Of a DNA stretch of 64,000 bases, positions 26,227 through 35,924 are shown one piece after another. The stretch is from the NCBI RefSeq assembly GCF_003313505.1, contig NZ_QMHO01000012.1, positions 86,535 through 150,534 of the forward strand. Direction: 5' to 3'. The stretch's first letter is position 1. Each line of letters begins with the position of its first letter. The notes below the pieces were generated by a model that made no database searches, was not told where the DNA came from, and saw only the letters and a program-made list of their open reading frames with translations. The translations under genes were made by a program, and so were the position numbers. Origin of the DNA: Pedobacter nanyangensis (GTDB lineage Bacteria > Bacteroidota > Bacteroidia > Sphingobacteriales > Sphingobacteriaceae).

Positions 26227-27474
26227 TTGAAGTATCTTAAAATCTTGTATGTACAGGTCTTAATCGCCATTGTATTAGGCGTAATCGTCGGACATTTTTT
26301 CCCAGGCTTTTCTGTAACCGCCAAACTGCTGGCCGATATGTTCATTAATATGATCAAGATGATTATTGCCCCTGTGATTTTCATCAGTATTGTATTGGGC
26401 ATTGCAGGAGCTGGCGATTTAAAAAAGGTAGGTAGAGTTGGCGTAAAAGGCCTGATTTATTTCGAAATCGTTACTACTGCCGCTATTGTTATCGGTTTAA
26501 TTGTAGGAAATGTGATTAAACCTGGCAGCGGTGTTCAAAGCTCTGCAGTAAATGCAGAACCTGCCGCCAAAGCAGCATCTGCTACGGGTATAGATTGGAC
26601 GGAATTCATCAAACATATTGTGCCAGATAACGCCATAGCCGCTTTTGCCAAGGGTGATATCATCCAAGTACTATTTTTCGGGATCTTATTTGCCGTGGCC
26701 CTAGCCAAAATGGGTGAAAAAGGCAGCTCGGTGATTGCAGGTTTTGAGAAAATCAATAAAATATTGTTCAACATCTTGCACATGGTGATTAAAATTTCAC
26801 CTATTGGCGCTTTTGGCGGCATGGCCTATACCATCGGGAAGTTTGGTTTCTCTACCCTGTTCGTATTAGGTAAATTGCTCATCACTTTCTACATCACAGG
26901 TTTCCTTTTCATTTTCGTGATCCTTTACCTCATCTTAAAATTTAATGGCTTTAGCCTTTGGAAATTATTGGGCTACATCAAAGCAGAATTATTGATTGTA
27001 TTAGGTTCTAGCAGTAGCGAAGCCGTGTTGCCCAATATCATGGAGAAACTTGAAAAAGCAGGCTGCAGCCGTAATGTGGTGGGTTTAATCATCCCTTCTG
27101 GATATAGCTTTAATTTAGATGGAACCAGTATCTATTTAAGTTTGGCCATCATTTTCTTGGCGCAGGTATTTGGCGTTAATTTAACCTTGGGACAAGAACT
27201 TACCGTGATAGGCATCTTACTTCTAACCAGTAAAGGTGCTGCAGGCGTTACTGGAAGTGGTTTTTTGGTGCTTACCTCTACCTTAACCATCCTTAATATC
27301 ATCCCGTTGGAAGGCATGGCCTTGTTGGTTGGTGTAGACCGCTTTATGAGCGAAGGCAGGGCCATTATCAATGTAATAGGAAACACCGCAGCCACCGTAA
27401 TCATCTCCAAAAGCGAAAAAGAAATTGATATGCAACAATACCGACTCATTGTGGAGAAAGTAGAACCGGCATAA
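26227..27474 (+). CDS. dicarboxylate/amino acid:cation symporter (DAACS family)
   Basis: 415 residues; the only suitable start is a TTG at 26227 preceded by an A-rich AAAAAAAGAA. About eight hydrophobic segments. Family signatures: ILGSSSSEAVLPNIMEKLE-type serine-rich reentrant loop (VLGSSSSEAVLPN), PSGYSFNLDGTSIYLS, and GAAGVTGSGFLVLTSTL. Members import glutamate, aspartate or C4-dicarboxylates with Na+ or H+. It heads a tightly spaced cluster with a secreted hydrolase and two porins, pointing to a shared uptake route. The exact substrate is not determinable. Confidence 0.93.
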   Translation: MKYLKILYVQVLIAIVLGVIVGHFFPGFSVTAKLLADMFINMIKMIIAPVIFISIVLGIAGAGDLKKVGRVGVKGLIYFEIVTTAAIVIGLIVGNVIKPGSGVQSSAVNAEPAAKAASATGIDWTEFIKHIVPDNAIAAFAKGDIIQVLFFGILFAVALAKMGEKGSSVIAGFEKINKILFNILHMVIKISPIGAFGGMAYTIGKFGFSTLFVLGKLLITFYITGFLFIFVILYLILKFNGFSLWKLLGYIKAELLIVLGSSSSEAVLPNIMEKLEKAGCSRNVVGLIIPSGYSFNLDGTSIYLSLAIIFLAQVFGVNLTLGQELTVIGILLLTSKGAAGVTGSGFLVLTSTLTILNIIPLEGMALLVGVDRFMSEGRAIINVIGNTAATVIISKSEKEIDMQQYRLIVEKVEPA

Positions 27475-27511
27475 AACCATTGGTTATTTTTATCCTTTAA
27501 AAATAAAAGTT

Positions 27512-28399
27512 ATGAAATATTTTTTGTGTGCAGCATTTATCGCCTTATCTAATATCGCCTCTTCATTTGCGCAAATCAACAGCGGCACGGTTGGCAAGCA
27601 AATGTTTTATTTTGACAATAAGGGAAAGCTTAAGAGCCCAATTAAGGTGTTTTACTTTAGCCCTAAGGCCAACAATCCCGATATGCCTATTGTAGTGATG
27701 TTACATGGCGCAAACCGAGATGCATCAGCTTATATGGACGATTTGGTAAATGCCGCAACGGTTTTTGGTTGCAGGATCATCGCACCAGAATTTGATCAAG
27801 AAGATTATCGCGGAGCCGAAAAATATAACCTGGGCAATGTTTACGAAAAGAATAAAAAAATCTTTTTAAGCCCCGAAAAATGGAGTTTCTCCTTAATTGA
27901 GCCCTTGTTTGACCACGTGGTAACGCAAATTAAAAGCAACAACAAGGGTTATTATCTATACGGTCACTCTGGAGGTGCACAGTTTGTACATCGCTTTTTA
28001 ATGTTTGTGGACCAAACCCGTGTTATTAAAGCCGCCTTTGCCAATGCAGGTTGGTACACCCTTCCGGATAGGACTACCGAATTCCCTTTTGGCATTAAAA
28101 ATTCTCCTGTAGACCAAGCGCAGCTTGCCCGTTTTTTTGCAACGAAAGTTTATGTGCTGCTCGGCATGGACGATACCTCAACCGACGAGAAATCATACAA
28201 TACTACCGATGAAGCAGAGGCGCAGGGGAAAACCCGTTTTGAGCGTGGGCAGTACTACTACAAAGCGGTAAAGGCCAAAGCCGAAGAAATGAAACTCCCT
28301 TTAAACTGGACGGAGATATTTGTTCCTAATGTGGGCCACGACAATGGCAACATGGGAAAGTTTGCCTTTGCTAATTTCTTGATGAACATCCAACAATAA
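27512..28399 (+). CDS. secreted alpha/beta hydrolase
   Basis: 295 residues with a signal peptide (ASSFAQ). Alpha/beta-hydrolase features are visible: oxyanion strand VVMLHGANRDASAY near 63-75, nucleophile elbow YGHSGGAQF (serine near 150), an acidic stretch YVLLGMDDTSTDE and a late histidine in PNVGHDNG. It resembles poly(3-hydroxybutyrate) depolymerase/esterase-like exported proteins. It starts 37 bases after the symporter and ends 6 bases before the first porin gene, so it probably acts on a substrate whose product these transporters handle. Confidence 0.85.
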   Translation: MKYFLCAAFIALSNIASSFAQINSGTVGKQMFYFDNKGKLKSPIKVFYFSPKANNPDMPIVVMLHGANRDASAYMDDLVNAATVFGCRIIAPEFDQEDYRGAEKYNLGNVYEKNKKIFLSPEKWSFSLIEPLFDHVVTQIKSNNKGYYLYGHSGGAQFVHRFLMFVDQTRVIKAAFANAGWYTLPDRTTEFPFGIKNSPVDQAQLARFFATKVYVLLGMDDTSTDEKSYNTTDEAEAQGKTRFERGQYYYKAVKAKAEEMKLPLNWTEIFVPNVGHDNGNMGKFAFANFLMNIQQ

Positions 28400-28405
28400 C
28401 CAAAT

Positions 28406-29767
28406 ATGACCAAACAAACCAAACTCACCACACTGATAGGGATTTGTCTTTGTTTTTGCATGGCACAATTTGCTTTTGCGCAAAGCGATGACCTCTACAC
28501 CAGAGATTCGACCTATACCTTCAGTGAAACCTCAGGGAACGTAAGTCTGTTGAGGTTAAAAAAAGGCTATCTTCTAGGCGATGGGATTACCTTTATTTCG
28601 GGAAAGGGAAATTTTAACCTTAGTCCTTCCCTGCAAACCCTTTACGCGGTGAACACCACCAATAAAAACCTATCGTCGCCAAGTTCCACTTTTGCCATTA
28701 ACAGAGCGAGGTTAAATGTATTTTCCAACCTGTTCGACAACAAGGTTAGCTTATCGGCCAGGCTAAATTTTGCTGCCAACTACAATAGCGTTACTACGGG
28801 CAACCGGTCGTTTAACACCGTGCTTCAAGAAGCGAATATCGAGTATCGTCCCAATCGGACACACGTGTTTAATTTTGGCTTAAGGGCCGATTATATTGAT
28901 GGCAGGGAAACAAGGATAGAAGGAGAAAGTATTGGCTTTATTGACCGAAGTCTTTTGTCTGATGCCTTTGATGCCATTTTTGATTTCGGGATCCGCTACA
29001 AGGGGAATTACAGGCTGGGCGGAAAGCATTTGCTGAAACCTTACTTATCGTTCACTACTGGCGATGGCAGAAGCGCCTTACAAAAAAACTACGGTGGCTT
29101 TAAATATGGTATCCGATTAGATTACCTGCCATTCGACAAGTTTTCTCGTGGTGGCGAATTTTACATGGATGATTTATATAGAGAAGAAAAACCAAAGCTG
29201 GTGGTGGGCGTAGTTTACAGTTATAACGATGGGGCAACTTCTGCCAAAGGAACTAATGGCGGTCGTTGGTTATACGGCGATGCCAACCAGCATATATTAT
29301 TGCCAAGTTATAGCAAATTTGGTGCAGATTACCTTTTTAAATACAATGGATGGTATTCGATGGGAGGTTTTGTGCTCACCCAAGCCAAAGTTCCATCGAA
29401 CATTGCCGGCGAATTTAGGTTAGATGGCACCTTTAATGCCTACTCCCCATCGCAAACAGCTCAACAAATTAAAGATAAAGTGTTATCTAGGTTAAACTTA
29501 GGTAAGGGCTTTAATGTACAAGCTGGCTATCTGTTCCCTGTAAATTGGGCCGTTGGTGCACGATACTCTACCCTAAACGAAAATAATGTCACGGCATCTT
29601 TTTCTGACTACGACAGGAGCTACACTTTCGTGACCACCAAATATTTATCGGGCCATGCCTTAAAAATACAGTTTGAGCTGGGCTATAGCCAACTGAAAGA
29701 AGCCCTGAAAACAAGTACACAAACCGGCAATTACTACAGCCAACTACAATTTACCATTCAACTATAA
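28406..29767 (+). CDS. OprO/OprP-like outer-membrane porin
   Basis: 453 residues with a signal peptide (AQFAFAQ). A long beta-barrel: FAINRARLNVFSNLFDNKVS, HVFNFGLRADYIDGRET, KYGIRLDYLPFDKFSRGGEF and the terminal YSQLQFTIQL. The pattern matches the phosphate-selective porin O/P family. The next gene is a diverged relative (both contain KYG.RLD..P and IYREAKPKL/LYREEKPKL), so the pair arose by duplication. Substrate unknown. Confidence 0.82.
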   Translation: MTKQTKLTTLIGICLCFCMAQFAFAQSDDLYTRDSTYTFSETSGNVSLLRLKKGYLLGDGITFISGKGNFNLSPSLQTLYAVNTTNKNLSSPSSTFAINRARLNVFSNLFDNKVSLSARLNFAANYNSVTTGNRSFNTVLQEANIEYRPNRTHVFNFGLRADYIDGRETRIEGESIGFIDRSLLSDAFDAIFDFGIRYKGNYRLGGKHLLKPYLSFTTGDGRSALQKNYGGFKYGIRLDYLPFDKFSRGGEFYMDDLYREEKPKLVVGVVYSYNDGATSAKGTNGGRWLYGDANQHILLPSYSKFGADYLFKYNGWYSMGGFVLTQAKVPSNIAGEFRLDGTFNAYSPSQTAQQIKDKVLSRLNLGKGFNVQAGYLFPVNWAVGARYSTLNENNVTASFSDYDRSYTFVTTKYLSGHALKIQFELGYSQLKEALKTSTQTGNYYSQLQFTIQL

Positions 29768-29786
29768 CTCTAAATTATTCTGAGAC

Positions 29787-31055
29787 ATGAAAAAAATATT
29801 ATTTTTCTTTTGCCTTGCACTATCACTCATCCATATTGATGCAATGGGGCAACTGGTACAGCCCGACTCGACATTTACCTACGTGAATGGCGAGGGTACT
29901 TTTATCAAATTGGGTAAGGGCGAAGGCACGGTGATCAATTTATTGGGTGCACTTCAATCAGGAGTGCAATATGGCCGCCTTGATTCTTTATCCAAAAAAA
30001 CCAACAATAGCAAAATGAGCCTAAACTTGGCCAGGATATACTTAACGGCTACCAATACAAGGTACGGCGTATCGGCAGGTATGGTGACCGATTTTACGGG
30101 AACATCACCCATCTTGGAAGGTTGGATTGCCTATGACTTTAACAAAAGGATCAAGCTAGTTTTAGGGCAGAAACAAACCCATACCAACAACCGCTTGGCC
30201 ATGGGCGATGAACGTTACGCCCAAACCATGGGACAAACCATTGCAGGAAAATCTAACGATGGCATTGCATACGGAGGCTTGATGCAAAACTTTGTAGGTG
30301 CTACTCGTGAAGGAGGTTTGTTTGTAGAAACGAATTTTAGCCTCAACAAAATGAGAATTTACCCTTCTCTTTCTATCACCACTGGCGAGGGACAAAACTT
30401 TTTCACCTCACAAGGAAACATGGGTTTTAAATATGGTGGCAGGTTAGACATTATGCCTTTGGGAGATTTTACGAAGAACAATGCTTACATCGGCCATGAT
30501 ATTTATCGCGAAGCAAAACCAAAATTGGCCATTGGTGTAGCCGCAAGCTATAACCAAAAAGCGAGTAGCCCAATGGGCAGTGAAACGGGATTGATTACGG
30601 GCATTTACGACAATGTTGGAGTGGCTAAATTTGCTAACTACCGAAAGCTAGTGGCAGACTTCGCCTTTAAAACTTCTGGATTTGCCTTAATTGGCGAATA
30701 TGTAGTGAGCACGGTAACAGGCAAAGATTTATTTACCAACGTTGCGGCCACTAACCAATTAACTGCCGAAGTAGCCAGTTCTTATTACAACATTGGCAGT
30801 GCGTTCAACATCCAATCATCTTATGTGTTTAAATCTGGATGGGCTGTAGATGGCAGATATGCAATAGTAAAGCCTGAGTTTGACATTGCTGGTTCAAAAA
30901 TTACCGACCAAAAATGGGCCAGCTTTGGCATCAATAAATTCATTAAAAACAATGCGTTAAGAATTGGCATCAATACCAATTACATTGAGAACAGCTCGCC
31001 TACTTTTAGCTCGAAAAAATGGATCAACAATTTAGCCGTTCAAATTCTTTTATAA
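29787..31055 (+). CDS. OprO/OprP-like outer-membrane porin, paralogue of the preceding gene
   Basis: 422 residues, signal peptide ending near AMGQ. Shared landmarks with the upstream paralogue: MSLNLARIYLTATNTRYG, the fuller QKQTHTNNRLAMGDER, KYGGRLDIMPLGDF, DIYREAKPKLAIGVAASY and a terminal barrel strand NLAVQILL. It follows the first porin by 19 bases. Conservation is patchy, consistent with an old duplication and different cargo. Confidence 0.82.
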   Translation: MKKILFFFCLALSLIHIDAMGQLVQPDSTFTYVNGEGTFIKLGKGEGTVINLLGALQSGVQYGRLDSLSKKTNNSKMSLNLARIYLTATNTRYGVSAGMVTDFTGTSPILEGWIAYDFNKRIKLVLGQKQTHTNNRLAMGDERYAQTMGQTIAGKSNDGIAYGGLMQNFVGATREGGLFVETNFSLNKMRIYPSLSITTGEGQNFFTSQGNMGFKYGGRLDIMPLGDFTKNNAYIGHDIYREAKPKLAIGVAASYNQKASSPMGSETGLITGIYDNVGVAKFANYRKLVADFAFKTSGFALIGEYVVSTVTGKDLFTNVAATNQLTAEVASSYYNIGSAFNIQSSYVFKSGWAVDGRYAIVKPEFDIAGSKITDQKWASFGINKFIKNNALRIGINTNYIENSSPTFSSKKWINNLAVQILL

Positions 31056-31096
31056 GCTATCAATTATCCTATTTCTCATTATTAAAGAAACATAAC

Positions 31097-31867
31097 ATGA
31101 AAACATATTTTCCAATTATACTTTTCATCATTACTATTTTTTGTGGCTGCTCTTCTGAAATCGAATTTACACCAGTTGCGCCCCCGCCAAGCAATGATAA
31201 TTCAGATTTATTGATTTCTGAGATCTCTACAGCCATCAATACCGATGCAAATGCGGCAGGTACACGCCCTCATTACGTAGAAATTTACAATGGCACCAGT
31301 GCCAGCGTAGATTTAACCAACTATGCCATTGGCTATATGGCCAGTACCGATGCAAATACCTTAGTGAACTGGGCTTTCCCTGTTGGAAATTTTTTCCTAC
31401 TAACCACTTCGCTTGCAAAAGGTAAATGTTACGTGATTGCTTCACCTCAAGCTGATCCCACAGTAATCAAAAGCGATGTTACCTGGGGAACCACCAGCAC
31501 TACAAGTGCCAATGCCAGCGTACCCTTACAATTAAGTGGAAATAGCGCCATTGCCTTGCTGAAAAAGGATGCCGCAGGCACCATTACGCTTAGTGGAAAT
31601 ACCTACAAAATTATTGATGTATTTGGCAGTCCGCAAGTAGCTAGGGTAACCAGCACAGGTTCAAGCAGTGCCCGCAATAATTTTATGTGGACCATAGCAG
31701 GCGAGGTTGCGGATACACGCAACAGAACTTTTTTCAGAAAAGCAACCGTTCACAACCCTACTACAGATTGGGCAAAAGCCAAAGGAACAACCGTTGCAGA
31801 TAGTGAGTGGCAAATTTCGGGCGATAGGGCTTGGGATTATACCAACCTTGGCTTACCTACCAAATAA
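31097..31867 (+). CDS. lamin-tail-domain lipoprotein
   Basis: 256 residues from the ATG at 31097; the frame is open upstream into the porin gene but the lipoprotein signal (MKTYFPIILFIITIFCGC) sets the start. The lipobox is FCGC. Residues about 35-150 form a lamin-tail-type immunoglobulin fold (LLISEISTAINTD, HYVEIYNGTSASVDLTNYAIG, AIALLKKD). Such domains occur in surface proteins and extracellular nucleases; no nuclease domain is present. Last gene of the symporter-hydrolase-porin cluster, 41 bases after the second porin. Confidence 0.82.
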   Translation: MKTYFPIILFIITIFCGCSSEIEFTPVAPPPSNDNSDLLISEISTAINTDANAAGTRPHYVEIYNGTSASVDLTNYAIGYMASTDANTLVNWAFPVGNFFLLTTSLAKGKCYVIASPQADPTVIKSDVTWGTTSTTSANASVPLQLSGNSAIALLKKDAAGTITLSGNTYKIIDVFGSPQVARVTSTGSSSARNNFMWTIAGEVADTRNRTFFRKATVHNPTTDWAKAKGTTVADSEWQISGDRAWDYTNLGLPTK

Positions 31868-31973
31868 AACAAAGCGGCTAACGGTGATGACCAAGATATT
31901 GATTGAAATTTAGACCTACGTTAAATTTTTAATGATTTAATTGCCTAAGTTTAGGTAACCAAAATTAAATCTT

Positions 31974-32405
31974 ATGACAACAACCAACACCTATTTAAAT
32001 TTTAATGGTAACTGCGAAGAAGCTTTTAACTTTTACAAATCTGTATTTGGGGGCGAATTTAATTACCTTGGCCGCTTTGGCGAGATGCCTTCAAGTGAAG
32101 ATTATATCGTTCCAGAAACCGATAAAAACAAAATAATGCACGTGTCCTTGCCTATAGGCAGTTCTATTTTAATGGGCAGCGATGTAGGTGGCGATTGGGC
32201 TCCCACCTTTAAACAGGGCAACAATTTTGCGGTATCAATTTCGGCCCACAGCAAAGAAGAAGCAGACCGCATTTTTAACTTCCTAGGTACCGATGGGCAA
32301 ATTACCATGCCACTCATGGATACCTTTTGGGGAGATTATTTCGGTATGCTAACCGATAAATTTGGCATTAACTGGATGATGAGCTATAACAAGCAGCAAA
32401 AGTAA
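31974..32405 (+). CDS. VOC/PhnB-like glyoxalase-fold protein
   Basis: 143 residues. TYLNFNGNCEEAFNFYKSVFGGEFNYLGRF is the characteristic opening of the PhnB-like branch of the vicinal-oxygen-chelate fold, followed by MHVSLPIGSSILMGSD and the closing FWGDYFGMLTDKFGINWMM. Catalytic role and substrate are unknown for most members. It is a free-standing gene with A-rich sequence upstream, convergent with the large surface-protein gene. Confidence 0.92.
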   Translation: MTTTNTYLNFNGNCEEAFNFYKSVFGGEFNYLGRFGEMPSSEDYIVPETDKNKIMHVSLPIGSSILMGSDVGGDWAPTFKQGNNFAVSISAHSKEEADRIFNFLGTDGQITMPLMDTFWGDYFGMLTDKFGINWMMSYNKQQK

Positions 32406-32479
32406 CCCTCATGCCATCGGCACTTCGAGCGCCTTCCCCGCGATAGGGCTGGGCGCTCGAAATTATACGGCTACCGCAG

Positions 32480-35400
32480 CTAAAAATAAGCTCTTACCTG
32501 CATGTTTCCGGTATGTACGGTATTTACCGCCGGCGATTTACGCCCTTCGTAACTAATGTTTAGCTGTATACCGTTTCCTATAGTTCGTTGCAAGGCCAAG
32601 CCCCAAGTGTAGTTGTTACCTACCTGCAGCCCCGAAAGCATCTCATATCCTATAGTGCTATTGCCGTTGCCCTTAAACTTATTGTTGATAAAACTAACCT
32701 TTCCCGTGAGCACTCCCCTTTTCAAAACATTATATCGTGTTTCGGTAGTGAAAGTGATATTGGTGTTTTTTTCTCCGCCTAATGCCTCCATATTATGCTG
32801 GCTGCCATACACGCCTAAAAAGGTAAGTCTAAAATCAGTATTAAACTGGTAGTTAAACTCTGGCAACAGATCCAGATAAGTGATTTGATAATTGCGTTGC
32901 GAAAATAGCTCTGATTGATATTTTTTACGCCCATGATTAACGGTCAAATTAAGGTTGGCACTTCTAGCAGGAGTAGTTCTGATGCGCAATCCCGTTTCAT
33001 GGCGTTTACGGCTGTCAAAACCGTTGCTCAAAAAGCTTTTTCCGCCATCTGTCAAATAATTAAAATCTACTCCAAATTTTGGATTGTTGCGGTCAAAAAA
33101 CAAGGTATTCCGCAAAAAAGAGCTTAACGAAACCAGGTTTTCGCCATCAATTCCGGTATTGAATGGATTATACACTTCCAAGCCTTTACTGGCCAAGATC
33201 TTTCTATCTATTTTATAAGATAGCTGGTTAGTGAATTTGCGCAGTAATTTCTGCCAGCCTTTGGCGCCTTTTAAAATGGCGCTAGGCGTTAGCCTGATAC
33301 TTTGGTTAATTCCAGTGAAATTGGTACGTACATATTCCGTACCTGCGGTAAAAACACGGATGTATTTGGCCTGATCTGGAAAGCGGGAAATTTCAAATTC
33401 GTTCAGTTCCTTAATGCCATTTCCGTTATAATCGTTCCAAGCGTAAACACCCTGTCCTGGCAGTACTTCCAGATAGGTGATTTCTCTTCGGGGCTCTTGG
33501 CCATTACCTACCTCATAGTACAATGAACTATTGATGAAGCCTTTGAAGGCATTCAGGCTGTAATCCAATCTGCCCACTAAACTTTCATCATTGCTCACGG
33601 AGGCAAAACCGTTGGTATAATCTGTTTTACGGTAACCAGATGTTAGGCTCAATACCGAATTGGCATTTTTGGTTAAATCTACTCCTAAATTTACACTCTG
33701 CGAATGTGAGCTATTTAGCAATTGAGTACCTCTCGGTAGCTGATCTTGTCTATAACTATAATCCAATTTGTACCGGTTGCTTTGACCAGCCTTACTTTGC
33801 AAATACCATTTATAGAGGTGGTACGAAAAGCTACTCCCTGTTAAAACATCTGTTTGCTTATCGCTGGTAAGGTTATGCTGCTGCTCAAACACGAATCCTG
33901 CAAGCAGGCCAAAGATCTCTCTATTCACCTCCAGATAATGCTTAAAAAAAGTGCCGCGGCTTACCGTAGCATCAGATTTAAGCAAACTGCCGTCGTACTT
34001 TAGGCCATATCTGCCCTGCTTATACAGGCCATTTACCTTATGCAAATAGCCTTGATATTGAGTTTCCCTGCTGAAGGTGCTTAGTGTGTAAGAGATATTT
34101 TGCAGTGGATTATTGTACAATTGCGCCCCCACCGAAAAAAGGTGTTCCGTTGCGGGAGTAGTGAGCGCATCAAGGTTAAAATCCCGATTGAACTCCACCA
34201 TTCGGTACCTTTCTATGGGCTTAAAAGTTTTGCTTACGTACTCGTAATTGGCCGAGGTATTAAGTTTTAGCCCCTTTTGGTTAAGTTCAAAGGGGTGCAG
34301 GGCATCTAGTTTAAGGCCTTGTCCAGTAACGTTGGCCATGCGTTTATCCGCAAATAAATTCACATTGTTATTGCTAATAGCAAATTCGCTGCTAAAAACA
34401 CTTTGTTTTTGGGGTTTATAATCGGCTGCAACGGTAATAAGCTGCTGCTGTTTGGGAGTAACCAGCAATGTAATAGGTTCATAATTTCCCTGCAAAACAC
34501 CTCCTACGGGTTCTACAAACTCATAAACCTTTCCGTTTGCCGCCGACTGGTGGTTGATGCGGTAATTACCTTTTCCATCGCCAACATAAGAAAAGCCTAC
34601 CCTGTATTTGGCTACGGCCGGATCAGTAGAATATCGATAATATTCAATACCTCCCGTAGAAAGTAATCGCTCATACAAAATCTCGTTCTCATTAAAGGGT
34701 ACCTCCGTTACGTTTGGATAGTACGCCTGGGATATATTTTGACCCAAACTTGCCATAAATTGCTTTTGGGCATCTGTTAGAGTTTGCAAAAAAGGCTGAT
34801 TTCGATTGTCTTTTTCATTATAATAATTTAGCCGAAAGGCAAGCTGCCCTTTTTCGATCCGCTGGTTTAGATAGGTTAACGAACGTGAGTAATTCTTATC
34901 AGAATATTCAAACTCCACCGAAATACGGGTGTTGAGATTAATGAGCTGTTTTGCGGTAAAGGTAATTTCGGCGGTATTATAATCAATCACATAGTCATTG
35001 TCTTGGCCACGCAACAAAGGTACGCCATCAATATAAACACGCTCGGTTCCGGCAATCACCACAATATAGGTTTCGCCGTTGTTTCCTGTTAGGCGATAAG
35101 GACCTTGGTTGCCCTCCTGGCCCATAATCTGGTTACGGGCAGAACGGCCTTTGGCCACCGCAGCGGCTACCGTGGTGCTAAAGCGAATACCATTTTCCGT
35201 TTTAAACTGATGGTTAATCATTGCGCCCTGCGTTCGTTTATAAAAGTTCATGAAATAACTATCAGGCCGCTTCAGTTCGTAATCTCCGGCAGTAAGTACC
35301 GTGCTGTCCTTCTTGATCTGCACAAACACCCGGTCAAATTCGTTCAATTGCTGGGTATTCCCTTCGGGCTGAATGGGCAGGTTATCATCAGAAATTGCCG

Positions 35401-35923
35401 CCAAAATTTCAATATCATTGGCAATTTTGCCCGACATTTGCAGCACCATATTGGAGTTAACCGAAAGATTTTGATTGTTGCCAAACATAATTCCTCTGGA
35501 AATACTGCCGCTTTTGTGCAGGCCTTTCATAGAAAACAGCGTATTTTCTACCGTTTGGGGCTTATAAACGTAGGTATCACTGCCACTAATTACTGATTGC
35601 TCCAGCCTTTTAATATCCTTGTGCCGATAGGTTTTGGAGAACAACATGGGGAAAACCTTGTAATGCAGGTTTAAGGATATACCTTCGGCGCCCTTCCATA
35701 AAAAAGTAGCTTTGGCGTAATCAACGGTATAAAGTGAGGTATCGGCAGCTATATCCTCTGGATATTTCACGGCGAATGACTGAGGCACAATGCTTAAGCT
35801 ATCCAGCAAGATAACCGTACGGGAGCTGGTTATTTTTTTAGATCGCCGGTTGGTGCTGAGCTGCGCTTTTAAATCAGTCCCAATCAAAATCACCAAAAGC
35901 GATATGAAAGCCCATCTAAGCAT
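32480..35923 (-). CDS. large beta-barrel surface protein, cotranscribed with NtrY-like kinase
   Basis: 1,147 residues from the ATG at 35923, one base after the kinase stop codon; a longer start at 35962 would run into the kinase gene. A signal peptide ends at LKAQ. There is no TonB-plug motif. The N-terminal 300 residues are mixed, including IEILAAISDDNLPIQPEG, RVFVQIKKDS and ERVYIDGVPLLRGQDNDYVI, and the remainder is alternating aromatic strands typical of an outer-membrane barrel. I cannot name the family; it resembles uncharacterised Bacteroidota cell-surface proteins. The terminal residues MQVRAYF fit a barrel C-terminus. Confidence 0.8.
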   Translation of the reverse strand: MLRWAFISLLVILIGTDLKAQLSTNRRSKKITSSRTVILLDSLSIVPQSFAVKYPEDIAADTSLYTVDYAKATFLWKGAEGISLNLHYKVFPMLFSKTYRHKDIKRLEQSVISGSDTYVYKPQTVENTLFSMKGLHKSGSISRGIMFGNNQNLSVNSNMVLQMSGKIANDIEILAAISDDNLPIQPEGNTQQLNEFDRVFVQIKKDSTVLTAGDYELKRPDSYFMNFYKRTQGAMINHQFKTENGIRFSTTVAAAVAKGRSARNQIMGQEGNQGPYRLTGNNGETYIVVIAGTERVYIDGVPLLRGQDNDYVIDYNTAEITFTAKQLINLNTRISVEFEYSDKNYSRSLTYLNQRIEKGQLAFRLNYYNEKDNRNQPFLQTLTDAQKQFMASLGQNISQAYYPNVTEVPFNENEILYERLLSTGGIEYYRYSTDPAVAKYRVGFSYVGDGKGNYRINHQSAANGKVYEFVEPVGGVLQGNYEPITLLVTPKQQQLITVAADYKPQKQSVFSSEFAISNNNVNLFADKRMANVTGQGLKLDALHPFELNQKGLKLNTSANYEYVSKTFKPIERYRMVEFNRDFNLDALTTPATEHLFSVGAQLYNNPLQNISYTLSTFSRETQYQGYLHKVNGLYKQGRYGLKYDGSLLKSDATVSRGTFFKHYLEVNREIFGLLAGFVFEQQHNLTSDKQTDVLTGSSFSYHLYKWYLQSKAGQSNRYKLDYSYRQDQLPRGTQLLNSSHSQSVNLGVDLTKNANSVLSLTSGYRKTDYTNGFASVSNDESLVGRLDYSLNAFKGFINSSLYYEVGNGQEPRREITYLEVLPGQGVYAWNDYNGNGIKELNEFEISRFPDQAKYIRVFTAGTEYVRTNFTGINQSIRLTPSAILKGAKGWQKLLRKFTNQLSYKIDRKILASKGLEVYNPFNTGIDGENLVSLSSFLRNTLFFDRNNPKFGVDFNYLTDGGKSFLSNGFDSRKRHETGLRIRTTPARSANLNLTVNHGRKKYQSELFSQRNYQITYLDLLPEFNYQFNTDFRLTFLGVYGSQHNMEALGGEKNTNITFTTETRYNVLKRGVLTGKVSFINNKFKGNGNSTIGYEMLSGLQVGNNYTWGLALQRTIGNGIQLNISYEGRKSPAVNTVHTGNMQVRAYF

Positions 35924-35924
35924 T

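Noticed and set aside
34403..35596. Long plus-strand ORFs within the large barrel gene
   Set aside because: They are shadows of the minus-strand coding sequence, whose signal peptide and beta-strand pattern are clear.
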